Below are positions 33,887 to 42,668 of a DNA stretch of 64,000 nt, one piece after another. This stretch comes from Ideonella alba. Lineage in GTDB: Bacteria > Pseudomonadota > Gammaproteobacteria > Burkholderiales > Burkholderiaceae_C. How positions within the stretch are numbered: position 1 is the stretch's first letter; every line of letters begins with the position of its first letter. The notes beneath the pieces are model-generated. The model was not told the DNA's origin, made no database searches, and worked only from the letters and a program-made list of their open reading frames with translations. The DNA lies in the NCBI RefSeq assembly GCF_018069875.1, contig NZ_JAGQDF010000001.1, positions 620,001-684,000 of the forward strand, given 5' to 3'. Made by a program: the position numbers and the translations under genes.

Positions 33887-35435
33887 GGCCGAGTGCCGGC
33901 CGCCCTGGCCCGGTGTCACCCGCGCCGCGTGGGCAACATCCCCGGCCCGCGCTGCTGAAGAAGATCGTGGGCCTGCGCTGCGCCTGGTGCTGCCGCAGGC
34001 CGCCTGGGCCGGCCGGCCGGCCATGCCCCGCAGCGCGGCCGAAGGCACCCTGGCCCACGGCCCACTGCACCTTCAGGGCCTGCCCGGCCAGGTGCTGCTG
34101 CTTGTGCCCGGCCTGCAGCCCGGGCCGCCCCAGCGCTTGCCATCTGCGCCGCCTATGCTGGCCAGGCACGCGCTGGCCGGCGTGGCCCCTGCCCCGGGTG
34201 CCAAGCCGCAGACCGTCCGCCCAAAAGCCCTGGCCCTGGCCTGGCATGCCCTCGAGGGCGAGTCCGCGCCCGCCGACGACCTGGCCTGGGAGCGCTGGCT
34301 GGCCCGCCACGCGCCCGCCTTCCGCCTGGCCTGTGACAGCCTGGTGCCCGATGTGGTGGTGCTCTGGTGGCCTGCCGCCGGCACGCCCCGGGCCTGGCTG
34401 CGCACCGGCTCGTTATGGGCACGTCTGCAGGGGCTGGCCCAACCGCCCCTGCCCACCTGGCAGGCGGTGCAACGCCTGGATCTGTCCGGTGCCGGCATGG
34501 CCCGCTGGGACCTGCATACCGAGGCTCAGGCGCCCGCACCGGCTGCCACTGCGCTGCGCTACAGCCGCCTGGCCGCCGCGCTGGGCGACGCGCCGCTGGC
34601 GCGCCTGCAGCAATGCACGGTGGGCCTGATCGGGGCCAACCCGCTGGGCAGTTTCGTGGGCCACAGCCTGGCCCGCATGGGCGTGCCGTTGCGGGTGCTG
34701 GATGCCGCCGCCATGACCGCTGAAGACCAGGACGGTGACTTGTCACCTTGGATGGAGGGTCAGCCGCGTTCCTTGGCCCTGCGCCACCCGCTGACCGCGC
34801 TGCTGCGCCCCGGCGCCGGCATCGACGCTCGCGCGCTGTCCGCCGCCAGCCCTGCCGCCGGCCAGTTGCTGGCCGACGTGGACCTGCTGGTGTGCTGCAG
34901 CCCGGATGCCGCCGACCGGGCCTGGGCCAACGCCCTGGCCCTGGCCCTGCTCAAGCCGCTGCTGGCCTTGGACATGCGGGTGCAAGCGGCGGTACCGTCC
35001 CTGCCAGCGCAACCAGAGCGTCAGGAGGTTCGGCCAGCGCCAGAACAGCTGCAGGCCGAAGCCCACCTGCAGCTCATCCCGCCCGGCACGGGCTGCCTGG
35101 ACTGCCTGCCGCTGCGCTGGACCCTGCCCGCCAGCCCGTCGCCCGCCGCGCTGCGCAGCTGGAGCGGGCTGACTGCCCACGCCGGCCTGCGCCTGCTGGA
35201 GCAGATGGTGCAAGGCCGCCACAGCGGCCCACGCCTGCGCCGCCTGCTGGATGGCCACACGCCCCACGGCCCACAGCCCTTCAGCCTGCAGGTGCAGGAC
35301 CTGTCCGCACCGCGGCTGCGCGGCCAGCCCTGCGCCACCTGCGCGGCGCTGACCGGTGCCGGATTGGGGGCAGCGCGGGGTTGGACCAGCTGCGCGCCAG
35401 TGCACAATCAGTTGCAAGGAGGAGGCTCTGCATGA
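33873..35435 (+). CDS. E1/ThiF-like protein, paralogue B
   Basis: 520 residues, related to paralogue A at 17240-18763. The Rossmann region shows VGLIGANPLGSFVGH, where the usual GxGxxG is changed, then EDQDGDLSPW and LVCCSPDAADRAWANA. Zinc-binding pairs are CLDC (GTGCLDCLPL) and CATC near the end. The Lys of the usual adenylation motif appears to be Arg, so catalysis may be impaired. The N-terminal 240 residues are a variable domain shared in outline with paralogue A. The stop overlaps the next ATG (ATGA). The pairing of each ThiF paralogue with a giant NTPase suggests a function within the same complex. Confidence 0.6.
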   Translation: MLTIEAECRPPWPGVTRAAWATSPARAAEEDRGPALRLVLPQAAWAGRPAMPRSAAEGTLAHGPLHLQGLPGQVLLLVPGLQPGPPQRLPSAPPMLARHALAGVAPAPGAKPQTVRPKALALAWHALEGESAPADDLAWERWLARHAPAFRLACDSLVPDVVVLWWPAAGTPRAWLRTGSLWARLQGLAQPPLPTWQAVQRLDLSGAGMARWDLHTEAQAPAPAATALRYSRLAAALGDAPLARLQQCTVGLIGANPLGSFVGHSLARMGVPLRVLDAAAMTAEDQDGDLSPWMEGQPRSLALRHPLTALLRPGAGIDARALSAASPAAGQLLADVDLLVCCSPDAADRAWANALALALLKPLLALDMRVQAAVPSLPAQPERQEVRPAPEQLQAEAHLQLIPPGTGCLDCLPLRWTLPASPSPAALRSWSGLTAHAGLRLLEQMVQGRHSGPRLRRLLDGHTPHGPQPFSLQVQDLSAPRLRGQPCATCAALTGAGLGAARGWTSCAPVHNQLQGGGSA

Positions 35436-36853
35436 GCATCAAAGACATACAAGACGCTGCGCTCAGCGTCGATGGATTGGTGGGTCTGCTGCAGCACATG
35501 ATCTGCCAGCCCTTTCCCTCGGGGTCGCTCGTGCCCCGCCGGCACACCGACCCGGGTCTGCGGTTTGACACGGTGACGGCAGGGGCGCGGCACATCTTCG
35601 GGGCACAGGTGGCCCGATGGCTCCCGCCGGAAAAAGGCAGGGAGCATTTCCACGCCCTGTTTGTGAGGTCGGCCCGCGGATGGTGGCACCGCCATCTCGG
35701 ACGGCCTCTGACTCAGGACGAAGAGTTCGAACTGATCCCCCGGCTGTTTGAAGCCCTGCTGCGAGGGGATCGGCGCGTCCGGCATGGTGAGTTGACCTCG
35801 GCTGATGTCACAGGTCTGATGACCAATGTCAAGGCGGCCGTGCGCAACGATCAACCAGAGTACAGGGCATCGCAGCGCAAGAGCTACAAGGAGCGGCAGG
35901 CCAAGAGAGGCCAGAAGGCCCATGACGGCTACCTTCTGCCCTCGAAGCCCGCCTACCACCCCGATGACTATGGCTGCCACTGCCTGGTGACGCCAGCAAC
36001 TGGCACGCCCATCACCGGTCGCGCCGGTGTCTTCGTTGAAGCGGTCATGAACCAATCCGGCGGCAAGGGCAAGCTGCTGACCTGGCTGTTCCTGAAGCAG
36101 GTGCACAGCCACCTGTCCTGGGTGCCCGCTTACAGCCATGCCAACAGGGCGGCCTGCCTCTACGCCAAGGTCGTGGCGCGTCTGGATGCGCTGGCCTGGG
36201 AGGGGCCCTCCGCGTGGCAGACCACGGCCAGCCTGCTGGTGGAGGGCCTGGAAGCGATGGCGCCATTCACCGTCAGGGGCCAGTTCGCCGCGGAAACAGC
36301 GGCGGTCGAATCGCACCGCCCCGATTGCTTCGACCCATTCCGTCTGGGCCTGGGGTCGGAGGTCTGGCAGGACGTTCTGGCCGAGTTGTCTGGTTATCCC
36401 GACATGATCGACCTGGCCGGGCAGGCCGATGCGCTGGCGCTGGAGGTGGCGGCCTGGTTGACCGATGCCGTGGCCGTGGCCTTCTTCTGCATGGCCAACG
36501 GCCTGAGACGTTGGCGCCGGATGTCGGGTCAGATGGACACAGACGAGCCGATGGCCCTGGGGTGGCGGGAGATGCAGGCGCTGAAGTACCAGCAGGACCG
36601 GCCGTTTGGCGGCGAGCGCGGCATCATGGCGGCCCTCCAGACACTTGCCAAGGCGCTGGATCAGGCTCAGCAAGCACCAGACGCGACGGCGCTGGATGAT
36701 GAGGTCGTGCGTCGCCGAATCGAGCAGTCCATCGAACTTGACTACCTGCGCGACGCCTTCCGACACCGGCGCCGTGAGGTGATCGACTACGCCCAGTGGT
36801 GCCTGAAACGCCAGGCGTGGTTGCAAGTTCAGGAGCGGGGGGTGGCAGCATGA
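35432..36853 (+). CDS. Protein of unknown function, member of the ThiF-B operon
   Basis: 473 residues, soluble, no family recognised. The ATG follows AAGGAGGAG and overlaps the ThiF-like stop. Visible features are a WWHRHLGRPL motif near residue 85, a Lys/Arg-rich stretch near 145-170 (SQRKSYKERQAKRGQKAHDG), and a helical C-terminal half. The last residues overlap the start of the next gene by four bases. It is not a reverse transcriptase: no YxDD or related motif is present. The basic stretch could bind nucleic acid. Only sensitive profile or structure searches could assign it. Confidence 0.55.
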   Translation: MSIKDIQDAALSVDGLVGLLQHMICQPFPSGSLVPRRHTDPGLRFDTVTAGARHIFGAQVARWLPPEKGREHFHALFVRSARGWWHRHLGRPLTQDEEFELIPRLFEALLRGDRRVRHGELTSADVTGLMTNVKAAVRNDQPEYRASQRKSYKERQAKRGQKAHDGYLLPSKPAYHPDDYGCHCLVTPATGTPITGRAGVFVEAVMNQSGGKGKLLTWLFLKQVHSHLSWVPAYSHANRAACLYAKVVARLDALAWEGPSAWQTTASLLVEGLEAMAPFTVRGQFAAETAAVESHRPDCFDPFRLGLGSEVWQDVLAELSGYPDMIDLAGQADALALEVAAWLTDAVAVAFFCMANGLRRWRRMSGQMDTDEPMALGWREMQALKYQQDRPFGGERGIMAALQTLAKALDQAQQAPDATALDDEVVRRRIEQSIELDYLRDAFRHRRREVIDYAQWCLKRQAWLQVQERGVAA

Positions 36854-37926
36854 CGACGCCGTCGCAACTTCATGCCGGTCCGGCCGAGCGCTGGATTCTG
36901 GCCACCCAGCATGCCGAAAAGCGCCAGCGGATGCTGACACTGCTGCAGGCCCAGCCCGCCGAGGCGATGGGCCGGTGGCGCCTGGACCACCACCTGCTGC
37001 AGGTGTTGCCTCTGGAGCGTGTGCGTGATGTATTGGCACAGTGCCTGGACAGTGGGGCCCCGGTGGTTCGGCTGTGGACCGATGCGCCGGCAGACTACCG
37101 CCTGGGGTGGCGTGAGCAGGCCCGGCAGATTGGTCATCAACTGGCGGCCGCTCGGCCCCGCCACCGGCTGAAGGTCAAGACCTGGCAGCAGGACGATGAG
37201 CTGTTGGCCGCGCTGGCACGGCCTGATGTCTGGGTCGAGCTGACCTGGGCACATGACCCGGCTTTGCGCGTGCCCACGCTCAGTGGCCTCAGTGACCTGG
37301 CCCAGACCCAGCACGCCAGCGCCTTCGAGGCCTGGGCCGACACGGCGGCAGGCTGGGAGGCCGTGACCCAGGCCGACCAATCGAACGACAGCCTGGCGGA
37401 GTCGGCCTCTGACACAGAGACCGAGCTTCAAGGCGTCGCTGATCAGCCGGAGGCTGAATCCGCGTCCGTCCCGACGGGCTTGGTGTGGGTGTCTGACCAG
37501 CCCGTCGGCCCGGCACTGGGCGGGCGCACGTCGGTCTACGCCATGGCCGCCAGCGCACTGAAGGCCAGCCCGCTGACCCCGCCAACCCCTGTCGAGCAGG
37601 ACTTGGCGCAATGGACGCTGACCACTCCCGCGGCCTGCCAGGCCGTCCTGCGCCACCGGGCCCCAGAGGCCGCGATGGTGCTGTCGGTAACCCCCACGGT
37701 GCCGTCGCAATGGCAGGCGGTGAAACGCCTGCGCGCCATCATCGACGACCGGGCTCTGTTGCGGCCGCTGTCCTGCGTGCTGGTGCGGCAACCGGGCAGT
37801 GGCGCGGTGTGGGTGGGACAGCTGCCGTTGGCCGGGCACGACCTGACGACGCTCAAGAAGCAGTTGGCCACGGCTGACCTGCGCCTGCGCGGTCAGAGCG
37901 CCGCACCGGATGAGGCGCCGCGCTGA
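36850..37926 (+). CDS. Protein of unknown function, partner of the preceding gene
   Basis: 358 residues. Overlaps the upstream gene (ATGA) and ends two bases before giant paralogue 4, so it is tightly coupled to both. The N-terminal 150 residues look alpha/beta; an acidic linker (residues about 180-215) rich in Ser, Asp and Glu follows, then a second alpha/beta segment near 255-345. No recognised motifs. Its placement directly before the giant gene suggests a dedicated adaptor or regulator of it. Confidence 0.55.
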   Translation: MTTPSQLHAGPAERWILATQHAEKRQRMLTLLQAQPAEAMGRWRLDHHLLQVLPLERVRDVLAQCLDSGAPVVRLWTDAPADYRLGWREQARQIGHQLAAARPRHRLKVKTWQQDDELLAALARPDVWVELTWAHDPALRVPTLSGLSDLAQTQHASAFEAWADTAAGWEAVTQADQSNDSLAESASDTETELQGVADQPEAESASVPTGLVWVSDQPVGPALGGRTSVYAMAASALKASPLTPPTPVEQDLAQWTLTTPAACQAVLRHRAPEAAMVLSVTPTVPSQWQAVKRLRAIIDDRALLRPLSCVLVRQPGSGAVWVGQLPLAGHDLTTLKKQLATADLRLRGQSAAPDEAPR

Positions 37927-37928
37927 GC

Positions 37929-40900
37929 ATGCCAGGCAGCGATGAATGGCCAGGTGACGGTGGCACCCCCTGGCCACCTGAGCTTCTCGCCCGGCAGGGT
38001 CAGTCGCTGCCAGGCCTGGTCACCTGGCTGATCGATCGGGTTCGCCCGGCACCGGCAGCACCGCTGGCGCAGGTGAGGTCGCTCCCGACCCAGGTGCATG
38101 CCTTCTGGGACCAGGTGGACCAGCAGGCCCGTCAACTGGCGCAGCAAGGCGGCTGGGTCCATCAGCCGCTGATGTGGCCCACCGACGACCCGCCCTGGGA
38201 CCAGGTGCATCGCCTCACCTGGGACCTGCTGGAAGCCACCGGCCGCGCGGCCGAGGCTTTGATGCTCACCGCGCCGGACCTGCCCACGGGCGAGCGCGGC
38301 CAGCTGCTGACCCTGCGCCGGGCGCTGTGGCTGCAGGCCTTGAGCGCCTGGGCCGAGCAGACCGTGCCCCAGCCCCTGCTGGCGCCCCAGGGCTGCCTGG
38401 CCTCGGTCAGCCTGCGGGTGCTGCTGTTTGACCCGCGCACGGGCCAGGGCCGGGTGGCGCAGCTCACCCTGCACCGCTATGCCGCGCCGGGTGCCCGCCT
38501 GGCGCTGGTGCCAGCGGCGGGCAGTCTGTTCACGCCCTGCACTCAGAGTTTTGTGGACAGCCTGCAGGCTGCCAGTGCCTGCGTGCGTGCCTGGGTGCCC
38601 GCGGAGGCGGCCCACGGCACCGCCCTGGCCTGGGACCTTCACGCCCCCGGGCTGGACCTGTGGGCGCTGGACGGCCCCTCGGCCGGCGCCGCGCTGGGCC
38701 TGGCCGCCGCCTGGCTGATGCGCGATCAAGTGACCGACCCCGCACTGCGCTCCGACCTGATGCGCCTGCAACCGGCTGACCTGGCCGCCCTGCACCTGAG
38801 TGCCGCGCTCCACCCCGGCGGCCGCCTGGGCCGGGTGGGCCATGTGCGCGAGAAAGCCTGGGCGCTGCGCGACGCCACCGCGCACCTGCGCCAGGCGCCC
38901 TGGGTCTACCTGGCCGATGAGGACGAGGCAGACGCCCAAGTGCTCAAGCGCGAGGGAGGCGCCGTCAGCGTGGACACCGCCCACGACCTGCGCGACCTGG
39001 TGCACAAGGCCGCCCAGCGCGCACTGACGCTGGCGGCACCGCAGCGCGAGCTGCTGCAGCGCCTGTCCGACTGGGACCCACTGCGAGCCGATCCGCCCCC
39101 GTTGTCCAGCACGGCCGACCGGCGCCTGCTGGACCAGCTCACCAGCACCGACCCCCAGCTCAACCCGGTGGAGCACCTGGTGCAAGTGGCCCTGACCCGC
39201 TGGGCCTGGTGGGCCCATGCGCTGCGTGGTCAGGTGCACAACCGCTTTGTGCCGCTGCGCGTGGTGGCCGATGGCGCACGCCTGCCGGCCGACCTGCAAC
39301 TGCCTGACACCCCGCGCCACGGCCTGCCCCAGCTGTTGGCCGAGTTTGAACCCGACCGCCTGGCCGCCTTCCTGCTGCGCGGCAGCCCCGGCGCTGGCAA
39401 AAGCACGCTGCTGCAGCGCCATGAGCAGACCCTGTGGCACCAGGCCCTGCGGCAATGGCAGCTCAGCGGCCAGATGGACGAGATCCCGCTGTACCTGCCG
39501 CTGTCAGGCCTGCAGCCCCAGGACGAGCCCATGGACTGGCTGCGCCGGCAAGTGGACCAGCGCCATCCTCAGGCCGACGAACTCAGGCGCCTGCTGGACC
39601 CGGGCCGCCGCCGCCCGGGCGACCCGCGCCTGCGCCTGCTGCTGGACGGCCTGAACGAGCTGCCCTTTGACGACACCTGCGACACCCGCGAACGCCGTGC
39701 CGAGGCCGTGTTGCTGGCGCTGCGACAAGGCCTGGGCACCTCGCTGAGCCTGCTGCTGTCGGTGCGCACCCACCACGGCTTCGAGCTGCGCGCCCTGGGC
39801 GATGTGCTGGCGGTGGACCTGCAGCCCTGGAGCGAAGAGGAAATTGGCCACTATCTGGCGCGCCGCTTTCCTGTGCCCCAGGAATTGGCTGGCCAACGCC
39901 TGCAACAACTGAAGGACCAGCCCCATGTGCTGGACCTGTGCAGCCTGCCCTTCAACCTGGACGCCCAGTGCCAGCTGTGGGAGGCCGGCGTGCAGCGCCT
40001 GGCCAGCAGCCGGGCCGACCTGTACCGCCGCCTGCTGTGGCGCATGGTGGTGCGCGAGCTGGAGCGCCAGGGCAGCCTGCTCCGTCGCGACCTGTCCCTG
40101 CTGAGCAAGGCCGACCGCCGCGTGCTGCTGCAAAAGCAGGTGCTGGAGCGCGCGACCCTGCCCCCCTGGCCCCGCCAGGGCGCGTTGCTGGACGGCCTGT
40201 TCCGTCAGGGCCTGGCCCAGTGGGCCCGGGCCGCTGAGCTGCGCCCGGATGTGCCGCCCCCCACCCGCGGCGAGGTGGAACTGCCCTGGGACGACCCGGC
40301 CGACCCCCAGCGCAGCGTCGCCCACTGGCTGCACGGCCAGCAGACCGAGCACGAGGACGGCCCGCTGCGCGAGCGCTGGCACCAGGCGGTGAACGAACTG
40401 GGCCTGCTCGACAGCTTCCAGCCCCAGCCGCACACCGGCGCCCCGGACACCTGCCGGCTGGAGCGCAGCTTCAAGTGGCGCCACCAGAGCTGGGGCGAGT
40501 TCCTGGCCAGCGTGGACCTGCTGGCCCCCACGCCCGCCCAGATGCCGCCCGATGCGCTTCAGGCCCTGGCCCACCGCCTGGCCGCTGGCCGCCAGTTCGA
40601 GCGCCGTGACGAAGACGAAGTGGCCCACCTGCAGGCCCAGGTGAGCCAGCGCTGGAACCTGTCGCCGTTCCGGCCCGGCTCGCGCCTGCACCGGGAAGGC
40701 ATCTGCGTGCCGCAGGCGGTGCTGGAGGGCTTTCTGCGCCAGCAGTGGGGCTGGCAGGACCAGGACTTCACCGACCGAGCCGGCCGGCCGTTTCACGAGC
40801 AAGGCGGATTTGTGCAACTGCGGCGTAATGGCGCCTTCGTGCCCGAGACCGATGCCACGCACGGTCCTCTGTGGCGGGCCATGCCCGAGGAATTTGGCTT

Positions 40901-42527
40901 CAGTTACGGCGTGGCCCAGGCCATTGGCTTGCCCGGAGAGGCGGACTGGACCGAGCGTCCCGAGGGTTGGCAGCGCCTGGTCATAGACGTTTTGTGGCCG
41001 CCCTTGTGCGAGCAGCTCTGGCGCGACCTGGTGGACAAGGACGGCCTGAGTACCGAGCAGTGCCAGGCCCTGCAGGACGAGCCCGGCCACCTGGCCGAGC
41101 CCGGCCCGGCCGACCTGGACGAGGTGCTGGCCCTGGCGCTGGACGGCCTGCCGCCCGACCAGACACCCGATCAAGGCGAAGCGCCGCTCAAGGCGTGGCT
41201 GGGCTGGCTGCTGCACCAGGGCCTGTGGCGGGCGCTGGGCCCGGCGCTGCCCGGCCTGGCCCGCCGGCTGGAGCCGGACGGTGCCTGGGGGCCCGCGGTG
41301 GACGCGCGCCTGCAGCACCTGCGCCGCGTGCTGCTGCTCACCAGCCTGGACGCCGGCCCCGACAGCCGCGCCGGCGTGGCCGCTGGGGGCACGCTGGCGC
41401 TGATCGACGCGGACACGGCCCCACCCGCGCCTCCCGGGCAGGCTGGCGGCGGGCGCGGCCTGCTGCCCGAACTGGCCGCCGCCTGGCAACAGGCCTGGCA
41501 GGCCGCTTTCAGCGCGCCGGGGCAGGACCTGCGGCTGCGCCTGCAGGCGGCCCATTGGCTGGGCCGCCACCTGGGCGACAACCTGCGCTACCAGCGCGCC
41601 GCTGCCACCGGCGGCGCGCCGGGCCTGCGCCTGCATCCGCGTCTGTGGTGCCGGCGTGGCGGACCGGGGCAGCGCTTCGGCATCGGCGCCAGCCCGCAGG
41701 ACGATCAGGCCCTTCCCGGTGAGCATGAGGCCTGGGTCTGGGCCGCTGATCAGCCCTTTGAACTGGCCACGCTGCCCGTCACGGTGGCCGAGTGGGCCTG
41801 TTTCGTGGCGGCCGGCGGCTATGACCTGCCGCCAGGGCCCTGGTGGCACACCGCCGGGCCGGCGGCCGTGCAGTGGCTGCAGGATCATCCGGGCCACCCC
41901 CCCGCGTTGCGCGACCCCGCCTACAACGCGCTGCTGCAGCCGATGGTGGCCATCACGGCTTTTGAGGCCCAGGCCTATGTGGCCTGGGCGGCCCCGATGG
42001 TCGCGGCAGCCGACGGCCTGGCCCTGGCCGTGCCCAGTGAAGCCCAGTGGGAGGCCGGCGTGCGCGGCCCGCTGCCCCCAGGCCCCTGGCGGGCCGCCGC
42101 TCAGCCCCGCTGGACGCACCTGGGCAACGGGGAGCCCGGGCCACTGCACTTCAACCATGCCCGCAGCCGCTGGGGTCGGCCCAGCCCGGTGGGTGTGTTC
42201 AGCCTGTCCACCACCGCCGACGGCGTGGCCGACGCCCAAGGCAACGTGGCCGAGTGGTGCAGCAACGTCCATGCCGGCCCCTACGGGCCCGCACCGGCCG
42301 GTGGAACAGGGCCGGCCACGGCGGCCCAGCAGGCCGCCTGTGCCGCCTGGAGCGGGGACCTGGAAGCTGCGGAGTCGATGCAACTTCGAGCCCTGCGGGG
42401 CGGGGCGTTCAGCAGCGCGGCGGCTCAGTGCCGCGCCTCGTACCGCAGCCGCTACCCCCCCGACGACCGCGTCAACGGCTCGGGTGTGCGCTTGGTGCGT
42501 GTGTGGCCGCCCCATTCAGAACCCTGA
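37929..42527 (+). CDS. Lon-like protease / NACHT-like NTPase / FGE-CLec giant protein, paralogue 4
   Basis: 1532 residues and the clearest of the four. Lon-like domain: LDGPSAGAALG with Ser251, LSAALHPGG, and VGHVREKAWAL with Lys309, the same Ser/Lys dyad layout as S16 peptidases. P-loop GSPGAGKST at 485-493; Walker B LLLDGLNEL with Asp about 573. After a helical region comes the FGE/C-type-lectin domain (about 1250-1528), with LPVTVAEWACFV, VPSEAQWEAGVRG, VAEWCSN, LRGGAF and GVRLVRVWPPHS. The catalytic Cys pair of formylglycine-generating enzymes is absent. Starts two bases after the preceding gene. Inferred role: ATP-gated sensor or protease whose FGE domain recognises a ligand. Confidence 0.8.
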   Translation: MPGSDEWPGDGGTPWPPELLARQGQSLPGLVTWLIDRVRPAPAAPLAQVRSLPTQVHAFWDQVDQQARQLAQQGGWVHQPLMWPTDDPPWDQVHRLTWDLLEATGRAAEALMLTAPDLPTGERGQLLTLRRALWLQALSAWAEQTVPQPLLAPQGCLASVSLRVLLFDPRTGQGRVAQLTLHRYAAPGARLALVPAAGSLFTPCTQSFVDSLQAASACVRAWVPAEAAHGTALAWDLHAPGLDLWALDGPSAGAALGLAAAWLMRDQVTDPALRSDLMRLQPADLAALHLSAALHPGGRLGRVGHVREKAWALRDATAHLRQAPWVYLADEDEADAQVLKREGGAVSVDTAHDLRDLVHKAAQRALTLAAPQRELLQRLSDWDPLRADPPPLSSTADRRLLDQLTSTDPQLNPVEHLVQVALTRWAWWAHALRGQVHNRFVPLRVVADGARLPADLQLPDTPRHGLPQLLAEFEPDRLAAFLLRGSPGAGKSTLLQRHEQTLWHQALRQWQLSGQMDEIPLYLPLSGLQPQDEPMDWLRRQVDQRHPQADELRRLLDPGRRRPGDPRLRLLLDGLNELPFDDTCDTRERRAEAVLLALRQGLGTSLSLLLSVRTHHGFELRALGDVLAVDLQPWSEEEIGHYLARRFPVPQELAGQRLQQLKDQPHVLDLCSLPFNLDAQCQLWEAGVQRLASSRADLYRRLLWRMVVRELERQGSLLRRDLSLLSKADRRVLLQKQVLERATLPPWPRQGALLDGLFRQGLAQWARAAELRPDVPPPTRGEVELPWDDPADPQRSVAHWLHGQQTEHEDGPLRERWHQAVNELGLLDSFQPQPHTGAPDTCRLERSFKWRHQSWGEFLASVDLLAPTPAQMPPDALQALAHRLAAGRQFERRDEDEVAHLQAQVSQRWNLSPFRPGSRLHREGICVPQAVLEGFLRQQWGWQDQDFTDRAGRPFHEQGGFVQLRRNGAFVPETDATHGPLWRAMPEEFGFSYGVAQAIGLPGEADWTERPEGWQRLVIDVLWPPLCEQLWRDLVDKDGLSTEQCQALQDEPGHLAEPGPADLDEVLALALDGLPPDQTPDQGEAPLKAWLGWLLHQGLWRALGPALPGLARRLEPDGAWGPAVDARLQHLRRVLLLTSLDAGPDSRAGVAAGGTLALIDADTAPPAPPGQAGGGRGLLPELAAAWQQAWQAAFSAPGQDLRLRLQAAHWLGRHLGDNLRYQRAAATGGAPGLRLHPRLWCRRGGPGQRFGIGASPQDDQALPGEHEAWVWAADQPFELATLPVTVAEWACFVAAGGYDLPPGPWWHTAGPAAVQWLQDHPGHPPALRDPAYNALLQPMVAITAFEAQAYVAWAAPMVAAADGLALAVPSEAQWEAGVRGPLPPGPWRAAAQPRWTHLGNGEPGPLHFNHARSRWGRPSPVGVFSLSTTADGVADAQGNVAEWCSNVHAGPYGPAPAGGTGPATAAQQAACAAWSGDLEAAESMQLRALRGGAFSSAAAQCRASYRSRYPPDDRVNGSGVRLVRVWPPHSEP

Positions 42528-42532
42528 ACACC
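42390..42532 (+). repeat. FGE 3' cassette, copy 4
   Basis: Left block 42390-42409 and right block 42486-42519, identical to copies 1 and 3; identity with copy 3 extends past the stop to 42532. Core codons are almost all of the form NNC. Confidence 0.65.
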
Positions 42533-42595
42533 GACGACCGTGCCGGTGAACCGGAGCGTGCCAGGGTGATCCGGCCGTGGTGGGGCGGGCATGGG

Positions 42596-42614
42596 CGGCG
42601 CGCGCAGCGCGCCG
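42596..42614 (+). other. GC hairpin downstream of FGE paralogue 4
   Basis: CGGCGCGC-GCA-GCGCGCCG, 68 bases after the stop, containing the same 17-base core as the hairpin at 33412. An A-run follows nine bases later. Confidence 0.6.
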
Positions 42615-42622
42615 CGCGGCAC

Positions 42623-42668
42623 AAAAAAGCGGCCCGGTGCCCACCCCACACAGGGCCGGCACCGGGCC
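42623..42668 (-). terminator. Minus-strand Rho-independent terminator in the 42528-42886 gap
   Basis: An 11-base stem (GGCCCGGTGCC and its complement) with a 16-base loop. On the minus strand it is followed by CTTTTTTG. It would stop antisense transcription coming from the right before it enters giant paralogue 4. The rest of the 359-base gap holds the hairpin at 42596 and one island motif. Confidence 0.55.

Noticed and set aside
35432-36853. Reverse transcriptase of a diversity-generating retroelement
   Set aside because: No YxDD or other RT motifs in this protein or in any other frame that I could read in the window.
3544-42527. Catalytic formylglycine-generating enzyme activity
   Set aside because: The FGE domains lack the Cys pair of true FGE, and no sulfatase gene is nearby, so I treat them as binding domains.
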